64,000 nucleotides of DNA from Saccharothrix ecbatanensis (GTDB taxonomy: Bacteria > Actinomycetota > Actinomycetes > Mycobacteriales > Pseudonocardiaceae): positions 4,154,001 through 4,218,000 of the forward strand of contig NZ_JACHMO010000001.1 in NCBI RefSeq assembly GCF_014205015.1. Direction: 5' to 3'. Below the pieces are notes generated by a model, which did not search any database, was not told where the DNA came from, and was given only the letters and a program-made list of their open reading frames with translations. Positions 55,569 through 64,000 of this stretch are shown piece after piece; the stretch's first letter is position 1; the number at the start of each line of letters is the position of its first letter. The position numbers and the translations under genes were made by a program.

Positions 55569-56528
55569 GTGCGACCGGTGGTCGTCGCCGCCCCAGGGGG
55601 AGTCTTGTCGGAGAACATCACGTTCGCCAACGCCGGAGTGGTGTTGGCCGGTTCGCTGACCTTGCCCGACGGCGGTGCGCCGACGCCGGGTGTGGTCATG
55701 GTCGGTGGGTCAGGGCCGTCGGACCGGGACAACGACACGCACTTCCCGCCGATCCGGCGGCACCTGGTGGACGCCGGGATCGCCGTGCTGTCCTACGACA
55801 AGCGCGGCGTCGGCGGGTCGTCCGGTGACTGGCTCGACGCGACGATGGACGACCTGGCGTCCGACGCGGCCGCCGCGCTGGACTTCCTGCGCGCGCGGCC
55901 GGAGGTGCGGAGCGGGGCTGCCGGGTTGTTCGGGCACAGCGAAGGCGGCTGGGTCGTCCTGCGCGCCACCACGTTGCGCGACGACGTGCCGTGGGTCGTC
56001 ACCAACGGCGGCCCCGGCACGACACCCGCCGCGCAGGACCGCTACGCGCTGGACACCTCGCTGCGGCGGGCCGAGGGCATCTCCGACGACGAGGTCGAGG
56101 CCGCGCTGGCCGCCTACGACCGCGTCGTCGAGGCCGGTCGACGCGATGCCGACTTCGCCGAGGTGGCCCGACTCGCCGAATCCCCGCCGACCGCGTTCAC
56201 CGAGATCGCGGCCGAGGTGGACGAGCGTTACTGGCGGCTCCTCAAGCGCAAGCAGGACCACGACCCCGTCCCGGACGCGCTGCGCCTGCGCTGCCCGCAC
56301 CTGGCGATCTTCGGCGCCGACGACGAGGTGGTCCCGGTCGCCGACAGCATCCGCCTGTTCACCGCCGCCGCCTGCCACCGCGACCGCGACAGTCGGGCGA
56401 CGCTGACCGTCGAGGTGTTCCCCGGCGCGGACCACCGCGTCCGGACCGACGGCACCAGCCTGGCTCCCGGCTACCTCGACACCCTTTCCCGGTGGATCAA
56501 CGGCCGGACCGGGGACCAGGGCGTCTGA
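55569..56528 (+). CDS. Alpha/beta hydrolase (serine hydrolase)
   Basis: The start is uncertain: GTG 55569 gives 319 residues; TTG 55605, close behind GGGGGAG, would give 307 and still keep the whole domain. The fold begins at ITFANAGVVLAGSLTLPDG. The oxyanion motif VMVGGSGPSDRDN, nucleophile GHSEGG, Asp in FGADDEVVPV and His in GADHRV are all present. It resembles the YqiA/FrsA-like acyl-hydrolase group. It diverges from the ECF41 gene, and the other half of the shared region shows no clear ECF41 promoter facing it. The substrate is unknown. Confidence 0.85.
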   Translation: MRPVVVAAPGGVLSENITFANAGVVLAGSLTLPDGGAPTPGVVMVGGSGPSDRDNDTHFPPIRRHLVDAGIAVLSYDKRGVGGSSGDWLDATMDDLASDAAAALDFLRARPEVRSGAAGLFGHSEGGWVVLRATTLRDDVPWVVTNGGPGTTPAAQDRYALDTSLRRAEGISDDEVEAALAAYDRVVEAGRRDADFAEVARLAESPPTAFTEIAAEVDERYWRLLKRKQDHDPVPDALRLRCPHLAIFGADDEVVPVADSIRLFTAAACHRDRDSRATLTVEVFPGADHRVRTDGTSLAPGYLDTLSRWINGRTGDQGV

Positions 56529-56637
56529 ACCTCGGCACGCCGTGGCGCATAGCCATGACCACCTTGATCACCCGGTCCCTGGTCCGCGCTCGGGCTCACC
56601 GGACCTCGGTGATCGAACCTGGCCTACATTGAGGCGC

Positions 56638-57384
56638 ATGAGTGGCGACGCACCGCTGTCCGCGGCCGAGAAGACGCTGAGCGTCCTCGAAGCGCTCGCC
56701 GACCACTCGCGCATCGCCGACATCGCCGACGCCTCCGGCCTGCCCAAGCCGACCGTGCACCGGATCCTGCAGACCCTCGTCCGGCGCGGTTTCGCCCGTG
56801 CGGACGGCCAGGGCGGCTACCTGGGCGGCGCGCGCATCCTCAGCCTCGCCGGCCGGTTCCTCCAGCGCCTGGACGTCGCCGAGCACGTCCACCCGGTCCT
56901 GCGCGACCTCCAGGGGCGGACGGGGTGGACGGTCCACCTCGCGCTGCTGTCCGGGGACGAGGCGGTGTACGTGGCCAAGCTGGAGGGTGTGCGGCCGTAC
57001 CACCTGGCGTCACGGGTGGGCATGAGCCTGCGGCTGCACTGCACGTCCATCGGCAAGGCGATCCTGGCCGCGATGCCCGACGACGAGGTCCGCGCGCTGG
57101 TCCGGCGCACGGGTCTGCCCGCCCGCACCGAGCGCACGATCACCGACGAGGGCACGTTGCTGGGCGCGCTCGCCGATGTCCGGAAGCGCGGGTATGCGGA
57201 GGACCACGAGGAGAACGAGACCGGGGTGCGTGCGGTCGGCGCGGCCGTGTTCGACCACAGCGGCGAGGTGATCGGCGGGGTGTCGACGGCGGCGTTGGTC
57301 GACCTCGCCGAGACGCCCGGTGACCTGCCGGAACTGGTGGTGCGTGCCGCCGCCGACGTGTCGCGCGCGCTGGGCGCGTACTAG
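56638..57384 (+). CDS. IclR-family regulator, probable regulator of the sugar-acid operon
   Basis: ATG 56638 after GAGG gives 248 residues. The winged HTH is at about 8-65 (LSVLEALADHSRIADIADASG, LPKPTVHRILQTLVRRGF) and the effector domain follows (VAKLEGVRPYHLASRVGMSLRLHCTSIGKAILA; GYAEDHEENETGVRAVGAAVFD), quoted in short parts. The Cys-Thr-Ser-Ile-Gly-Lys segment is the IclR ligand loop. KdgR and similar uronate regulators belong to this family, which fits the dehydrogenase/transporter operon 600 bp downstream, whose promoter carries IclR-type repeats. Confidence 0.88.
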   Translation: MSGDAPLSAAEKTLSVLEALADHSRIADIADASGLPKPTVHRILQTLVRRGFARADGQGGYLGGARILSLAGRFLQRLDVAEHVHPVLRDLQGRTGWTVHLALLSGDEAVYVAKLEGVRPYHLASRVGMSLRLHCTSIGKAILAAMPDDEVRALVRRTGLPARTERTITDEGTLLGALADVRKRGYAEDHEENETGVRAVGAAVFDHSGEVIGGVSTAALVDLAETPGDLPELVVRAAADVSRALGAY

Positions 57385-57396
57385 AAGGGGATTTCG

Positions 57397-57876
57397 ATGG
57401 GTTCGTTCGATGTGCTGCTGGACGACGAACGCACGCAGCTCGACGCGTTCATCGAGGACTACCGCCGTGCCATCGAGGCGACGCTCGACTCCCTCACCGA
57501 GGAACAGGCCTGCCGCCGGCTCGTCCCGTCGGCGACGACGTTGCTCGGGCTGCTCAAGCACGTCACGTGGATGCAGCGGGTGTGGTTCGAGGAGTGCGTC
57601 GGTGGCACGTCCCGCCGGGAGCTCGGCCTGGTGCAGACGCCGGAGGAGTCCTTCCTGCTCTCCGACGACGACACCATCGCCTCGGTCACGGCTGCCCACC
57701 GCGAAGCGTGCGCCACGGCCCGGACCGCGGTCGCGGACCTGGCACTGGACGCCGTGGTGACCGGCCACCGGTCCGGACCGCGCACGCTTCACTGGGTGTA
57801 CCTGCAAGTCCTGCGGGAACTGGCCCACCACTGCGGGCACGCCGACATCTTGCGCGAACAGGTGCTCGCCGACTGA
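57397..57876 (+). CDS. DinB/DUF664-family protein
   Basis: ATG 57397 with AGAAGGGGAT upstream gives 159 residues, 12 bp after the IclR stop. It is a four-helix DinB-like protein: LLGLLKHVTWMQRVWFEE carries the first His and ELAHHCGHADILREQ the last two of the metal site. Actinobacterial members are often mycothiol-dependent transferases or unassigned. Co-transcription with IclR is likely; the functional link is unknown. Confidence 0.9.
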   Translation: MGSFDVLLDDERTQLDAFIEDYRRAIEATLDSLTEEQACRRLVPSATTLLGLLKHVTWMQRVWFEECVGGTSRRELGLVQTPEESFLLSDDDTIASVTAAHREACATARTAVADLALDAVVTGHRSGPRTLHWVYLQVLRELAHHCGHADILREQVLAD

Positions 57877-57968
57877 GACCTCGCGGAACTGGCGGGCATC
57901 TGAACCGAACCAGCCTGTGACCCGCTTCACAAGGCGCTCCAGTCGTGTCATCGTGGGGACATGGCGAT

Positions 57969-57993
57969 GGAACACCGTTCCGTCAGGCGGAAC
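57969..57993. promoter_or_regulatory. Overlapping IclR-type inverted repeats before the Ldh operon
   Basis: GGAAC-ACC-GTTCC (57969-57981) and GTTCCG-TCAGG-CGGAAC (57977-57993) share a half-site and end two bases before the ATG. Binding there would block transcription or translation of the operon. Confidence 0.6.
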
Positions 57994-57995
57994 GT

Positions 57996-59015
57996 ATGAA
58001 GGTGACGTCGAGCGAGTTGACGAAGCTCGCGGTGCACGTCCTGCTCGACGCCGGGACGACCCTCGTGGACGCCAAGACCGTCGCGGCGTCCCTGGTGGAG
58101 TCGAACCTGACCGGCCACGACTCGCACGGCGTGCGGCGGCTTGTCGACTACGTCGCCCGGATCCGCGACGGCCGGATCGACCCGCGGGCCCGTCCCGAGG
58201 TGGACCACCCGCGTCCCGGCTCGGTCGTGGTCCGCGGCAACCGCGCCCTGGGCCGGATCGCCGCCGGCGCCGCGACCCGTGAGCTGCGCGCCCTGAGCCG
58301 CACCCACGGCAGCGGTGTCGCGGTGATCCGGGACTGCAACCACGTCGGCAGGCTGGCCGAGTACGTCGGCTTCCTGGCCGAGCACGACCTGGTCGCGTTC
58401 GCGTTCGGCAACGCCGATCCCAGCGTCGCCCCGTACGGCGGCCGGGCCCGGCGGCTGGGCACCAATCCGCTCGCGTGGGCCGCGCCACGGGCGTCGGGCA
58501 GTCCGCCGATCGTGGTGGACTGGGCGACGTCGGGCGTGGCCGAGGGCAAGCTGGCGGTGGCCCGCGACCGCGGTGAGCGCCTGCCCGAGGGCTTGGTGCT
58601 GGACGCGCGCGGCCTGCCGAGCACCGACCCCGGCGACTTCTACGCGGGAGGCTCGCTGCTGCCGTTCGGCGGGCACAAGGGCTACGGCCTGAGCGTGCTG
58701 ATCGAGGTGGTCGCCGGGCTGCTGACCGGCATGGGCATCGGTAGCCTCCCCGGCTACGGCGGCGGGTTCGGCACCGTGCTGATGGCGGTCGACATCGGCA
58801 CGCTGACCCCGGTCGAGCGGTTCCGCGAGCAGGCGGAGCTGTTCTGCCGGGAACTGAACCGCACCCCGCCCGCCGAGGGGAGCACCGAGGTGCTGGTGCC
58901 GGGTGAGCCCGAGGCACGCACCCGTCGCGCCCGGCTGCGTGACGGGATCCCGATTCCGGAGGAGACCTGGCACGAGCTGCACGGTCTGCTCAGGGCGAAG
59001 GAGGGAACGACATGA
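57996..59015 (+). CDS. Malate/L-lactate dehydrogenase (Ldh2) family oxidoreductase
   Basis: ATG 57996 gives 339 residues. The family motifs are visible: catalytic His in TGHDSHGVRRL (about 39-49), the NAD site NADPSVAPYGG, GTNPLAWAAPR and the closing GHKGYGLSVLIEV. Members reduce 2-oxo acids such as 2,3-diketogulonate, ureidoglycolate or sugar-derived keto acids. It heads a four-gene operon, overlapping the transporter gene by ATGA, which points to sugar-acid use. Confidence 0.92.
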   Translation: MKVTSSELTKLAVHVLLDAGTTLVDAKTVAASLVESNLTGHDSHGVRRLVDYVARIRDGRIDPRARPEVDHPRPGSVVVRGNRALGRIAAGAATRELRALSRTHGSGVAVIRDCNHVGRLAEYVGFLAEHDLVAFAFGNADPSVAPYGGRARRLGTNPLAWAAPRASGSPPIVVDWATSGVAEGKLAVARDRGERLPEGLVLDARGLPSTDPGDFYAGGSLLPFGGHKGYGLSVLIEVVAGLLTGMGIGSLPGYGGGFGTVLMAVDIGTLTPVERFREQAELFCRELNRTPPAEGSTEVLVPGEPEARTRRARLRDGIPIPEETWHELHGLLRAKEGTT

Positions 59016-60370
59016 CCGGAGCCGCCGACAGCACCTCGGCCGAGCTGAACGTGGAGCGCGTGGAACCGACCGACGGCAAGCGGCTGCGCCGGGTCGTGGG
59101 CGCGTCCGTGGTCGGCACCGCGTTGGAGTGGTACGACTTCTTCATCTACGGCTTCGCCGTGACGCTGGTGTTCAACGAGCTGTTCTTCGTCACCGGGGAC
59201 CCGGCCACGGGCGTGATCGTCGGGTTCGCCACCTTCGGCGTCGGCTTCGCGGTCCGGCCGCTGGGCGGGTTCGTGTTCGGCCACCTCGGTGACCGGATCG
59301 GACGCCGGGCCACCCTGGTGCTCACCACGATCGTGATGGGTGTGTCGACCGGGTTGATCGGTCTGCTGCCGACGTACGACTCCATCGGCATCGCCGCGCC
59401 GATCCTGCTGACCGTGCTGCGGATGTGCCAGGGTCTCGGCGCGGGCGCGGAGTTCGGTGGCGCGTCCACGTTGCTGGCGGAGCACGCGCCACCGCACCGG
59501 CGTGGTTTCTTCACGTCGTTCGCGCAGACCGGCGTGCAGATCGGTCTGCTGTCGGGCACCGCCGTGTTCCTGATGGTCGAGACGCTGCCCCGGGAGACCG
59601 TGCTGGCGTGGGCGTGGCGCGTCCCGTTCCTGTTCAGCTTCGTGCTGATCGCGGTCGCGCTGTACGTGCGGCTGCGGGTGGACGAGTCGCCGGTGTTCCA
59701 GCGCATGGTCAAGCAGCGGACGACGGTGAAGCTGCCCGTGTTCGAGGCGCTGCGCCGCTACCCGCGCAACTTCCTGATCGGCATCGGCGCGCACATCTGC
59801 GACACCGCGATCGTGTACATCTACTCGACCTACAGCCTGGCCTACATCACCAAGTCGTTGGCGTTGCCGCGGTGGGTCGCACTGACCGGCGTGGTGGCGT
59901 TCACTGTGGTGGTGATCGTGCTGCAACCGGTGTACGGCGCGTTGTCCGACCGGATCGGACGGCGTCCGCTCAACCTGTTCAGCGTGGTGTTCACGGCGGC
60001 GTTCGCGTTCCCGTTCTTCCTGCTGCTCGACACGCGCGAGCCGGTGCTGATCTGGCTGGCGCTGGTCGTGGCCACCGCGTTCGGGTTCGCCCCGATGATC
60101 GCGGTGCAGCCGGTGTTCTACGCGGAGCTGTTCGGGGCGCGCGTCCGCTACACGGGGTTCGCCGCGTCCCGTGAGATCGGCGCGGCGCTGGCCGGGTTCT
60201 CGCCGCTGGTGGCCGCCGCGCTGGTGGCGCAGGCCGGTGGCAAGGGGTGGCCGGTGGCACTGTGGATGATCGGCACGGCGGCCGTGTCGTTCGTGGCGTT
60301 CCTGCTGTCGAAGGAGGGCAAGAACGTCGACATCGGCGCTGCCGACAGCACGGAGGTGGCGCCGCGGTGA
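59012..60370 (+). CDS. MFS transporter, metabolite:H+ symporter (MHS) subfamily
   Basis: ATG 59012 overlaps the Ldh stop and gives 452 residues with 12 membrane helices. The start LRRVVGASVVGTALEWYDFFIYGFA and the loop GHLGDRIGRR are signatures of the MHS group (shikimate, proline/betaine, alpha-ketoglutarate importers). With the surrounding dehydrogenases, uptake of a sugar acid or related carboxylate is the best inference. It overlaps the next gene by GTGA. Confidence 0.93.
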   Translation: MTGAADSTSAELNVERVEPTDGKRLRRVVGASVVGTALEWYDFFIYGFAVTLVFNELFFVTGDPATGVIVGFATFGVGFAVRPLGGFVFGHLGDRIGRRATLVLTTIVMGVSTGLIGLLPTYDSIGIAAPILLTVLRMCQGLGAGAEFGGASTLLAEHAPPHRRGFFTSFAQTGVQIGLLSGTAVFLMVETLPRETVLAWAWRVPFLFSFVLIAVALYVRLRVDESPVFQRMVKQRTTVKLPVFEALRRYPRNFLIGIGAHICDTAIVYIYSTYSLAYITKSLALPRWVALTGVVAFTVVVIVLQPVYGALSDRIGRRPLNLFSVVFTAAFAFPFFLLLDTREPVLIWLALVVATAFGFAPMIAVQPVFYAELFGARVRYTGFAASREIGAALAGFSPLVAAALVAQAGGKGWPVALWMIGTAAVSFVAFLLSKEGKNVDIGAADSTEVAPR

Positions 60371-61716
60371 GCCGTCCGCGCCTGTCGGCGGCACGCCTGC
60401 CCGAGTGGTTGGCCGACCTGCCCCGCGCACCGGTCGGCATCGTCCACATCGGACTGGGCGCGTTCCACCGGGCGCACCAGGCGGTGCTGACGCAGGAGGC
60501 CATGCGGGTCTCACCGGGGCCGTGGGGAATCTGCGCCGTGGCGCAGCGCAACGCGCGGTTGGTCGACGCGCTGGTCGAGCAGGACCACCTGTTCACCGTT
60601 TCGGAGCGGGACGCCGCCGGCGATCGGTTGCGGGTGGTCGGCAGTGTGCGGGAAGTGCTGCTGGCGGTCGAGCAGCCCGACCGGCTGACCACCGTGCTGG
60701 CCGAACCGGACACCCGGGTGGTGACGCTGACCGTCACCGAAGCCGGGTACCGGCACGACCTCACCACCGGGCAGTTGCGCGCCGACGACCCGGATGTGGC
60801 GAGCGATCTGGCGGGCGGGCCGCCGTGCACACCGGTCGGGCAGCTCGTCGGCGGACTGCGTCGGCGTCGTGAGCGCGGGCACCCCGGCGTGACGGTCGTG
60901 TCGTGCGACAACCTGCCCGACAACGGCCGGCTGGTGGGGAGCCTGGTGCGCGAGTTCTGCCTGCTACGCGGCGAGAACGACCTCGCCGACTGGGTGGAGG
61001 AGCACGTGCGGTTCCCGTCCAGCGTGGTCGACCAGATCGTGCCCGCGACCACCGAGGCCGACATCGCGTGCGTCGCGGAGAAGCTGGGGCTGGAGGACCG
61101 TGCCGCGGTGGTCGGCGAGCCGCACCGCAAGTGGGTCGTGGAGGACTCCTTCGCCGCCGGGCGACCGGCCTGGGACGCGGTGGGCGTGGAACTGGTGGAC
61201 GACATCGCGCCGCACCAGGCCGCGAAGCTGCGGCTCGTCAACGGCACGCACTCGGCGCTGGCCCACCTCGGCCTGCTCGCCGGCTGCACGAGCACCGCGG
61301 ACGCTCTCGCGCGCCCCGAGTTCGCGCACTACGCCGAGTGCCTGCTGCGCACCGAGACCGGACCCTCGTTGCGCCGGTTCGGCATGTGCCCGGACGAGCG
61401 GGCGGTCGAGGCGCTGCTGACGCGGCTGGCCAACCCGCGGATCACCCACCGGCTCGACCAGATCGCTGCCGACGGCCGGCGCAAGCTGCCGCAACGCCTG
61501 CTCGACCCGGCGGTGGACCTGCTGGTGGCGGGCATCGAGCCGCGCCTGATCTGCCTGGCCGTTGCCGGTTTCCTGCACCAGCAGAACTTCCACGTGATGC
61601 CCCTGCCGCTCCCGCTGCGCCAGTCACGCGTGTTCCGCACGTTGCTGGCCGAGGCGGTGCGCCGGATCGACAACGACGGGGTGGTCGCCACGCTGAGCCG
61701 GATCGGGAGGCACTGA
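60367..61716 (+). CDS. Mannitol dehydrogenase family protein (fructuronate/tagaturonate reductase-like)
   Basis: GTG 60367 overlaps the transporter stop and gives 449 residues. It begins with the polyol-dehydrogenase motif PVGIVHIGLGAFHRAHQ and has HRKWVVEDSF and KLRLVNGTHSALAHLG, which contains the catalytic Lys, Asn and His. The family includes mannitol 2-dehydrogenase and D-mannonate or D-altronate oxidoreductases. The pectin-type setting favours a hexuronate step, but mannitol cannot be excluded. Its last bases lie in the 16-bp tandem duplication. Confidence 0.9.
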   Translation: MSRPRLSAARLPEWLADLPRAPVGIVHIGLGAFHRAHQAVLTQEAMRVSPGPWGICAVAQRNARLVDALVEQDHLFTVSERDAAGDRLRVVGSVREVLLAVEQPDRLTTVLAEPDTRVVTLTVTEAGYRHDLTTGQLRADDPDVASDLAGGPPCTPVGQLVGGLRRRRERGHPGVTVVSCDNLPDNGRLVGSLVREFCLLRGENDLADWVEEHVRFPSSVVDQIVPATTEADIACVAEKLGLEDRAAVVGEPHRKWVVEDSFAAGRPAWDAVGVELVDDIAPHQAAKLRLVNGTHSALAHLGLLAGCTSTADALARPEFAHYAECLLRTETGPSLRRFGMCPDERAVEALLTRLANPRITHRLDQIAADGRRKLPQRLLDPAVDLLVAGIEPRLICLAVAGFLHQQNFHVMPLPLPLRQSRVFRTLLAEAVRRIDNDGVVATLSRIGRH

Positions 61717-61732
61717 GATCGGGAGGCACTGA
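61701..61732 (+). repeat. 16-bp perfect tandem duplication at a gene junction
   Basis: GATCGGGAGGCACTGA is present twice in a row (61701-61716 and 61717-61732). The first copy carries the stop of the dehydrogenase gene; the second separates it from the next ATG and supplies GGGAGG as ribosome site. Confidence 0.95.
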
Positions 61733-62497
61733 ATGGACCTGCGCGACACCATCGCCGTCGTCACCGGCGGCGGCACCGGGATCGGTCGGGCCACCGCGCT
61801 GGCGCTGGCGCGGTCGGGCTGTCGGGCGGTCGCCGTGACCTACTCGCGGTCGGGGGCGGATGCGGAGGCCGCCGTGGCAGAGCTGACCGCGTTCGGCTGC
61901 GAGGCGGTGGCCGAACGCGTCGACGTGGCCGACGACGGGCAGGTGCGTGCGCTGGCCGAACGGGTGCGGGCGAGGTTCGGGCGGGTGGACGTGCTGGTCA
62001 ACAACGCGGGCACGACGCAGGCCGTGCCCCACCCGGACCTGGACGCCCTCACCGACGACGTCTTCCACCAGGTCCTCGACGTCAACGTCGTCGGCCCGTT
62101 CCGCGTCACCCGCGCGTTCGCGGACGACCTGCGAGCGTCCCAAGGTGCGGTGGTCAACGTCGCCTCCATCTCCGGGTACCGGGCGGGTGGGTCGTCCATC
62201 GCCTACGGGGTCAGCAAGGCCGCCCTACTGCAACTGACCCGCAACCTCGCCGTGGCCCTCGCGCCGGACGTGCGGGTCAACTCCGTCGCGCCCGGCACGG
62301 TGGCCACGCGCTGGCAGACGTCGCTGCACGGTGAGGCGGGCTTCGCCGAACGGGCGGCGACCGAGCGGCAGACCGTGCCACTGCACCGCACCGCCGAGCC
62401 CGAACACGTGGCGCAGGCGGTCCTGGGGCTGCTGACGATGGACCTGGTCACCGGCGAGGCGGTCATCGTCGACGGCGGCAAGCACGTCGTGTACTAG
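61733..62497 (+). CDS. SDR-family oxidoreductase (FabG-like)
   Basis: ATG 61733 gives 254 residues. The classical SDR motifs are complete: TGGGTGIG near 12-19, NNAG, a catalytic Ser in ASISG, YGVSK with Tyr and Lys, and a C-terminal GEAVIVDGGKHV. It ends the sugar-acid operon and may be a gluconate-type or other hydroxy-acid dehydrogenase. Confidence 0.92.
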   Translation: MDLRDTIAVVTGGGTGIGRATALALARSGCRAVAVTYSRSGADAEAAVAELTAFGCEAVAERVDVADDGQVRALAERVRARFGRVDVLVNNAGTTQAVPHPDLDALTDDVFHQVLDVNVVGPFRVTRAFADDLRASQGAVVNVASISGYRAGGSSIAYGVSKAALLQLTRNLAVALAPDVRVNSVAPGTVATRWQTSLHGEAGFAERAATERQTVPLHRTAEPEHVAQAVLGLLTMDLVTGEAVIVDGGKHVVY

Positions 62498-62555
62498 TGC
62501 CGAACCACAGCGTCACGGCTGAATTGCAGATCTGCGCTCATGTAGCGTTCGCGAC

Positions 62556-63113
62556 GTGGTTGTTGAGGAACCTACCGGCGCGTCGACTCGCTGGACGATC
62601 CACGGCGAACGCCTGGTGGACGACACCCGCAAGTTCAACGTCAGCATCGCCCATGTCGAGCTACCCGACGGCGTGCACTTCGAGCAGTGGGTCCTGCGAA
62701 TGCCCAGGGCCGTCATGACGCTGGTCCTGGACGACGCCCGCGAACACGTCCTCATGATCTACCGCCACCGCTGGATCATGGACCGCTGGACCTGGGAACT
62801 GCCCGGCGGCTACCTCGACCCGGACGAGGACCCCGCCGACTGCGCCATGCGCGAGGCCATCGAGGAGACCGGCTGGAAGCCCCGCAGCGTCGAGCTGCTG
62901 ACCACCTTCCAGCCGCTCACCGGCACCGCCGACTTCGAGAACCTGATCTACATGGGCCACGGAGCCGAGGACACCGGGCAGCAGGCCGACATCAACGAGG
63001 CCGAGCGCGTCGCCTGGATTCCCCTCGCCGACATCAAGGACATGCTCGCCAACGGCGAAATCATCGGGGCCGCCGCGCAGATCGGCCTGCTACACGTCCT
63101 GGCCTTCCGCTGA
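62556..63113 (+). CDS. Nudix hydrolase
   Basis: GTG 62556 gives 185 residues. The Nudix box G-x5-E-x7-REUxEExGU is complete in GGYLDPDEDPADCAMREAIEE with TGW after it. The family cleaves nucleoside-diphosphate-linked compounds such as ADP-ribose or NADH. A TAGCGT -10-like hexamer lies only seven bases before the GTG, so the mRNA may be leaderless. The 3' end overlaps the convergent gene by 24 bp. Confidence 0.92.
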   Translation: MVVEEPTGASTRWTIHGERLVDDTRKFNVSIAHVELPDGVHFEQWVLRMPRAVMTLVLDDAREHVLMIYRHRWIMDRWTWELPGGYLDPDEDPADCAMREAIEETGWKPRSVELLTTFQPLTGTADFENLIYMGHGAEDTGQQADINEAERVAWIPLADIKDMLANGEIIGAAAQIGLLHVLAFR

Positions 63114-63998
63114 CCCGACGATCCCCATTACCCGCATCTCCGCGAACAGCTCCTCAACCGCCGGCTCCCGATTGAAGGGCGCCAGCCGAGCAGCCACGTC
63201 CGCGAGGTACCTCACCGTCCGCACCGAGGTCAGGTTGCCCGCCATCCGCAGCGCCGACAACCCGACCTCGACCGCCTCCTCCACCCGCCGCAGATCGGCC
63301 AGGATCGAGGCGAGCAACGCCGTGTTGAACAGCCGCCCCCGCTCGTACCCCTCGGTCATCTCCAACGACCGCCGAGCGAACCCCTCAGCCACATCCGGCC
63401 GCCCGAGATCCCGGAACGTGTGCGCGAACTTCGCCGACAGGTACGCCGCATCGAAGTAGCCCAGCCACTCCGGCACCACCGAACCCTCAGCTCCGGAGAA
63501 CAACGCCTCAGCATCCCGCAGCGCCGCCACCGCTCCCCTTGTGTCGTGCCGCAACGCGAGCCCGTGCGCCTCCATCACCGCGGCTTCCGCCTGGAGCACT
63601 CCGAGCCCGGTCCGCGAAGCGTTGTCCCGAGCCCCGCGCGCCAGGTCGACCGCCACCAACGGCGACCGGAAGAAGGCCGCGTGATGACTCATCCCGGCCA
63701 GCATCTCCGCAGCCAGAGCGTCATCACCCACGTCCTTGCACAACTGCAACGCCAACCGCAGATGCTTCCGCCCAGCCTCGACATCACCCATGTCGTACGC
63801 CATCCACCCGGCGAGCTGGTTCATCTCCGCAACAGCCCCGAACAGCTCCCGCCGCACGCCATCCCGGAACCGCCCGGCCCGCAGCAGCGGCACGCCCTCG
63901 GCCACCAGGTACTGACTCACCGTGGACCGCGCGTGCCCACCACCGAACCGGTTGTCGAGCAGCCGGAACGTCCGCGTCATGGCCCGCAACGTCTCCAC
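63090..63998 (-). CDS. TPR-containing regulator, 5' end outside the window
   Basis: The visible 302 residues are all helical tetratricopeptide-like repeats (GRFRDGVRRELFGAVAEMNQL, AGRKHLRLALQLCKDVGDDAL, RARGARDNASRTGLG and later). This is the C-terminal part of actinobacterial XRE-type HTH proteins with TPRs, or of similar signalling proteins. The frame is open to the right edge, so the internal ATG near 63998 is probably not the start. The N-terminal HTH, if any, is not in view. Confidence 0.75.
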   Translation of the reverse strand: METLRAMTRTFRLLDNRFGGGHARSTVSQYLVAEGVPLLRAGRFRDGVRRELFGAVAEMNQLAGWMAYDMGDVEAGRKHLRLALQLCKDVGDDALAAEMLAGMSHHAAFFRSPLVAVDLARGARDNASRTGLGVLQAEAAVMEAHGLALRHDTRGAVAALRDAEALFSGAEGSVVPEWLGYFDAAYLSAKFAHTFRDLGRPDVAEGFARRSLEMTEGYERGRLFNTALLASILADLRRVEEAVEVGLSALRMAGNLTSVRTVRYLADVAARLAPFNREPAVEELFAEMRVMGIVGSAEGQDV

Positions 63999-64000
63999 GT

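Noticed and set aside
56566..56614. GATCACC/GGTGATC inverted repeat upstream of the second IclR gene
   Set aside because: The arms are only seven perfect pairs with a long loop and further mismatched pairing; it could be a weak terminator, but I cannot support a specific role.

Overview
This is a 64 kb stretch of very GC-rich DNA. It has strong third-position GC bias, many GTG starts, TTGAC-type promoters and several actinobacterial families: a SARP/BTAD activator, a GAF-SpoIIE phosphatase, an ECF41 sigma factor, a STAND NTPase with TPRs and a TPR regulator. It suggests a filamentous, polysaccharide-degrading actinomycete. Pseudonocardiales (Actinosynnema/Saccharothrix/Lentzea-like) is my guess, not something the sequence proves. 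I saw no tRNA, rRNA, insertion sequence or CRISPR array.

0-20 kb: a four-gene, overlap-coupled lipoprotein/adaptor/ATPase/permease operon (MacB-like) ends at a strong hairpin. After a small secreted protein and a MerR-type regulator comes the specialised-metabolite locus. It holds an MFS exporter followed by one 3,441-residue protein that reads as a complete hybrid PKS-NRPS line: acyl ligase, carrier, KS, AT, carrier, luciferase-like monooxygenase, C, A, PCP, terminal C. It has no KR and no thioesterase. A TetR gene with twin palindromic operators in front of an SDR gene follows.

20-36 kb: a divergent HTH/SARP pair, a secreted beta-helix protein, an S9 peptidase, and a secreted glucuronoyl esterase-GH10 xylanase-CBM2 fusion with CGAAA-type palindromes at its promoter. 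Next are a PP2C phosphatase and a five-gene sugar operon (Gfo/Idh, PmoA-like, cupin, Gfo/Idh, hydrolase). In that operon each gene overlaps the next by GTGA. It faces a glycerate kinase across two LacI-type palindromes. A nested 127-bp inverted repeat separates the kinase from an isomerase/2-hydroxyacid dehydrogenase pair.

36-51 kb: an oligosaccharide ABC importer (two permeases and a Tat-type lipoprotein binding protein, no ATPase), an MMPL exporter with its TetR, a STAND/TPR protein carrying a RHIM-like motif, a DUF2264 protein, a large Tat-exported YetA-like (exo-rhamnogalacturonan lyase family) protein and a LacI regulator. Similar LacI-type half-sites lie at the importer, lyase and lacI promoters, so these look like one regulon for rhamnogalacturonan or a related pectic oligosaccharide.

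51-64 kb: pobA with a divergent IclR gene, a methyltransferase, an ECF41 sigma factor preceded by a match to the ECF41 promoter, an alpha/beta hydrolase, and an IclR gene with DinB. An apparent hexuronate/sugar-acid operon follows (Ldh-type dehydrogenase, MHS transporter, mannitol/fructuronate-type dehydrogenase, SDR). The window ends with a Nudix hydrolase and a TPR protein cut by the right edge. The esterase-xylanase, rhamnogalacturonan, sugar-acid and glycerate genes together describe plant cell-wall use beside one compact natural-product cluster.
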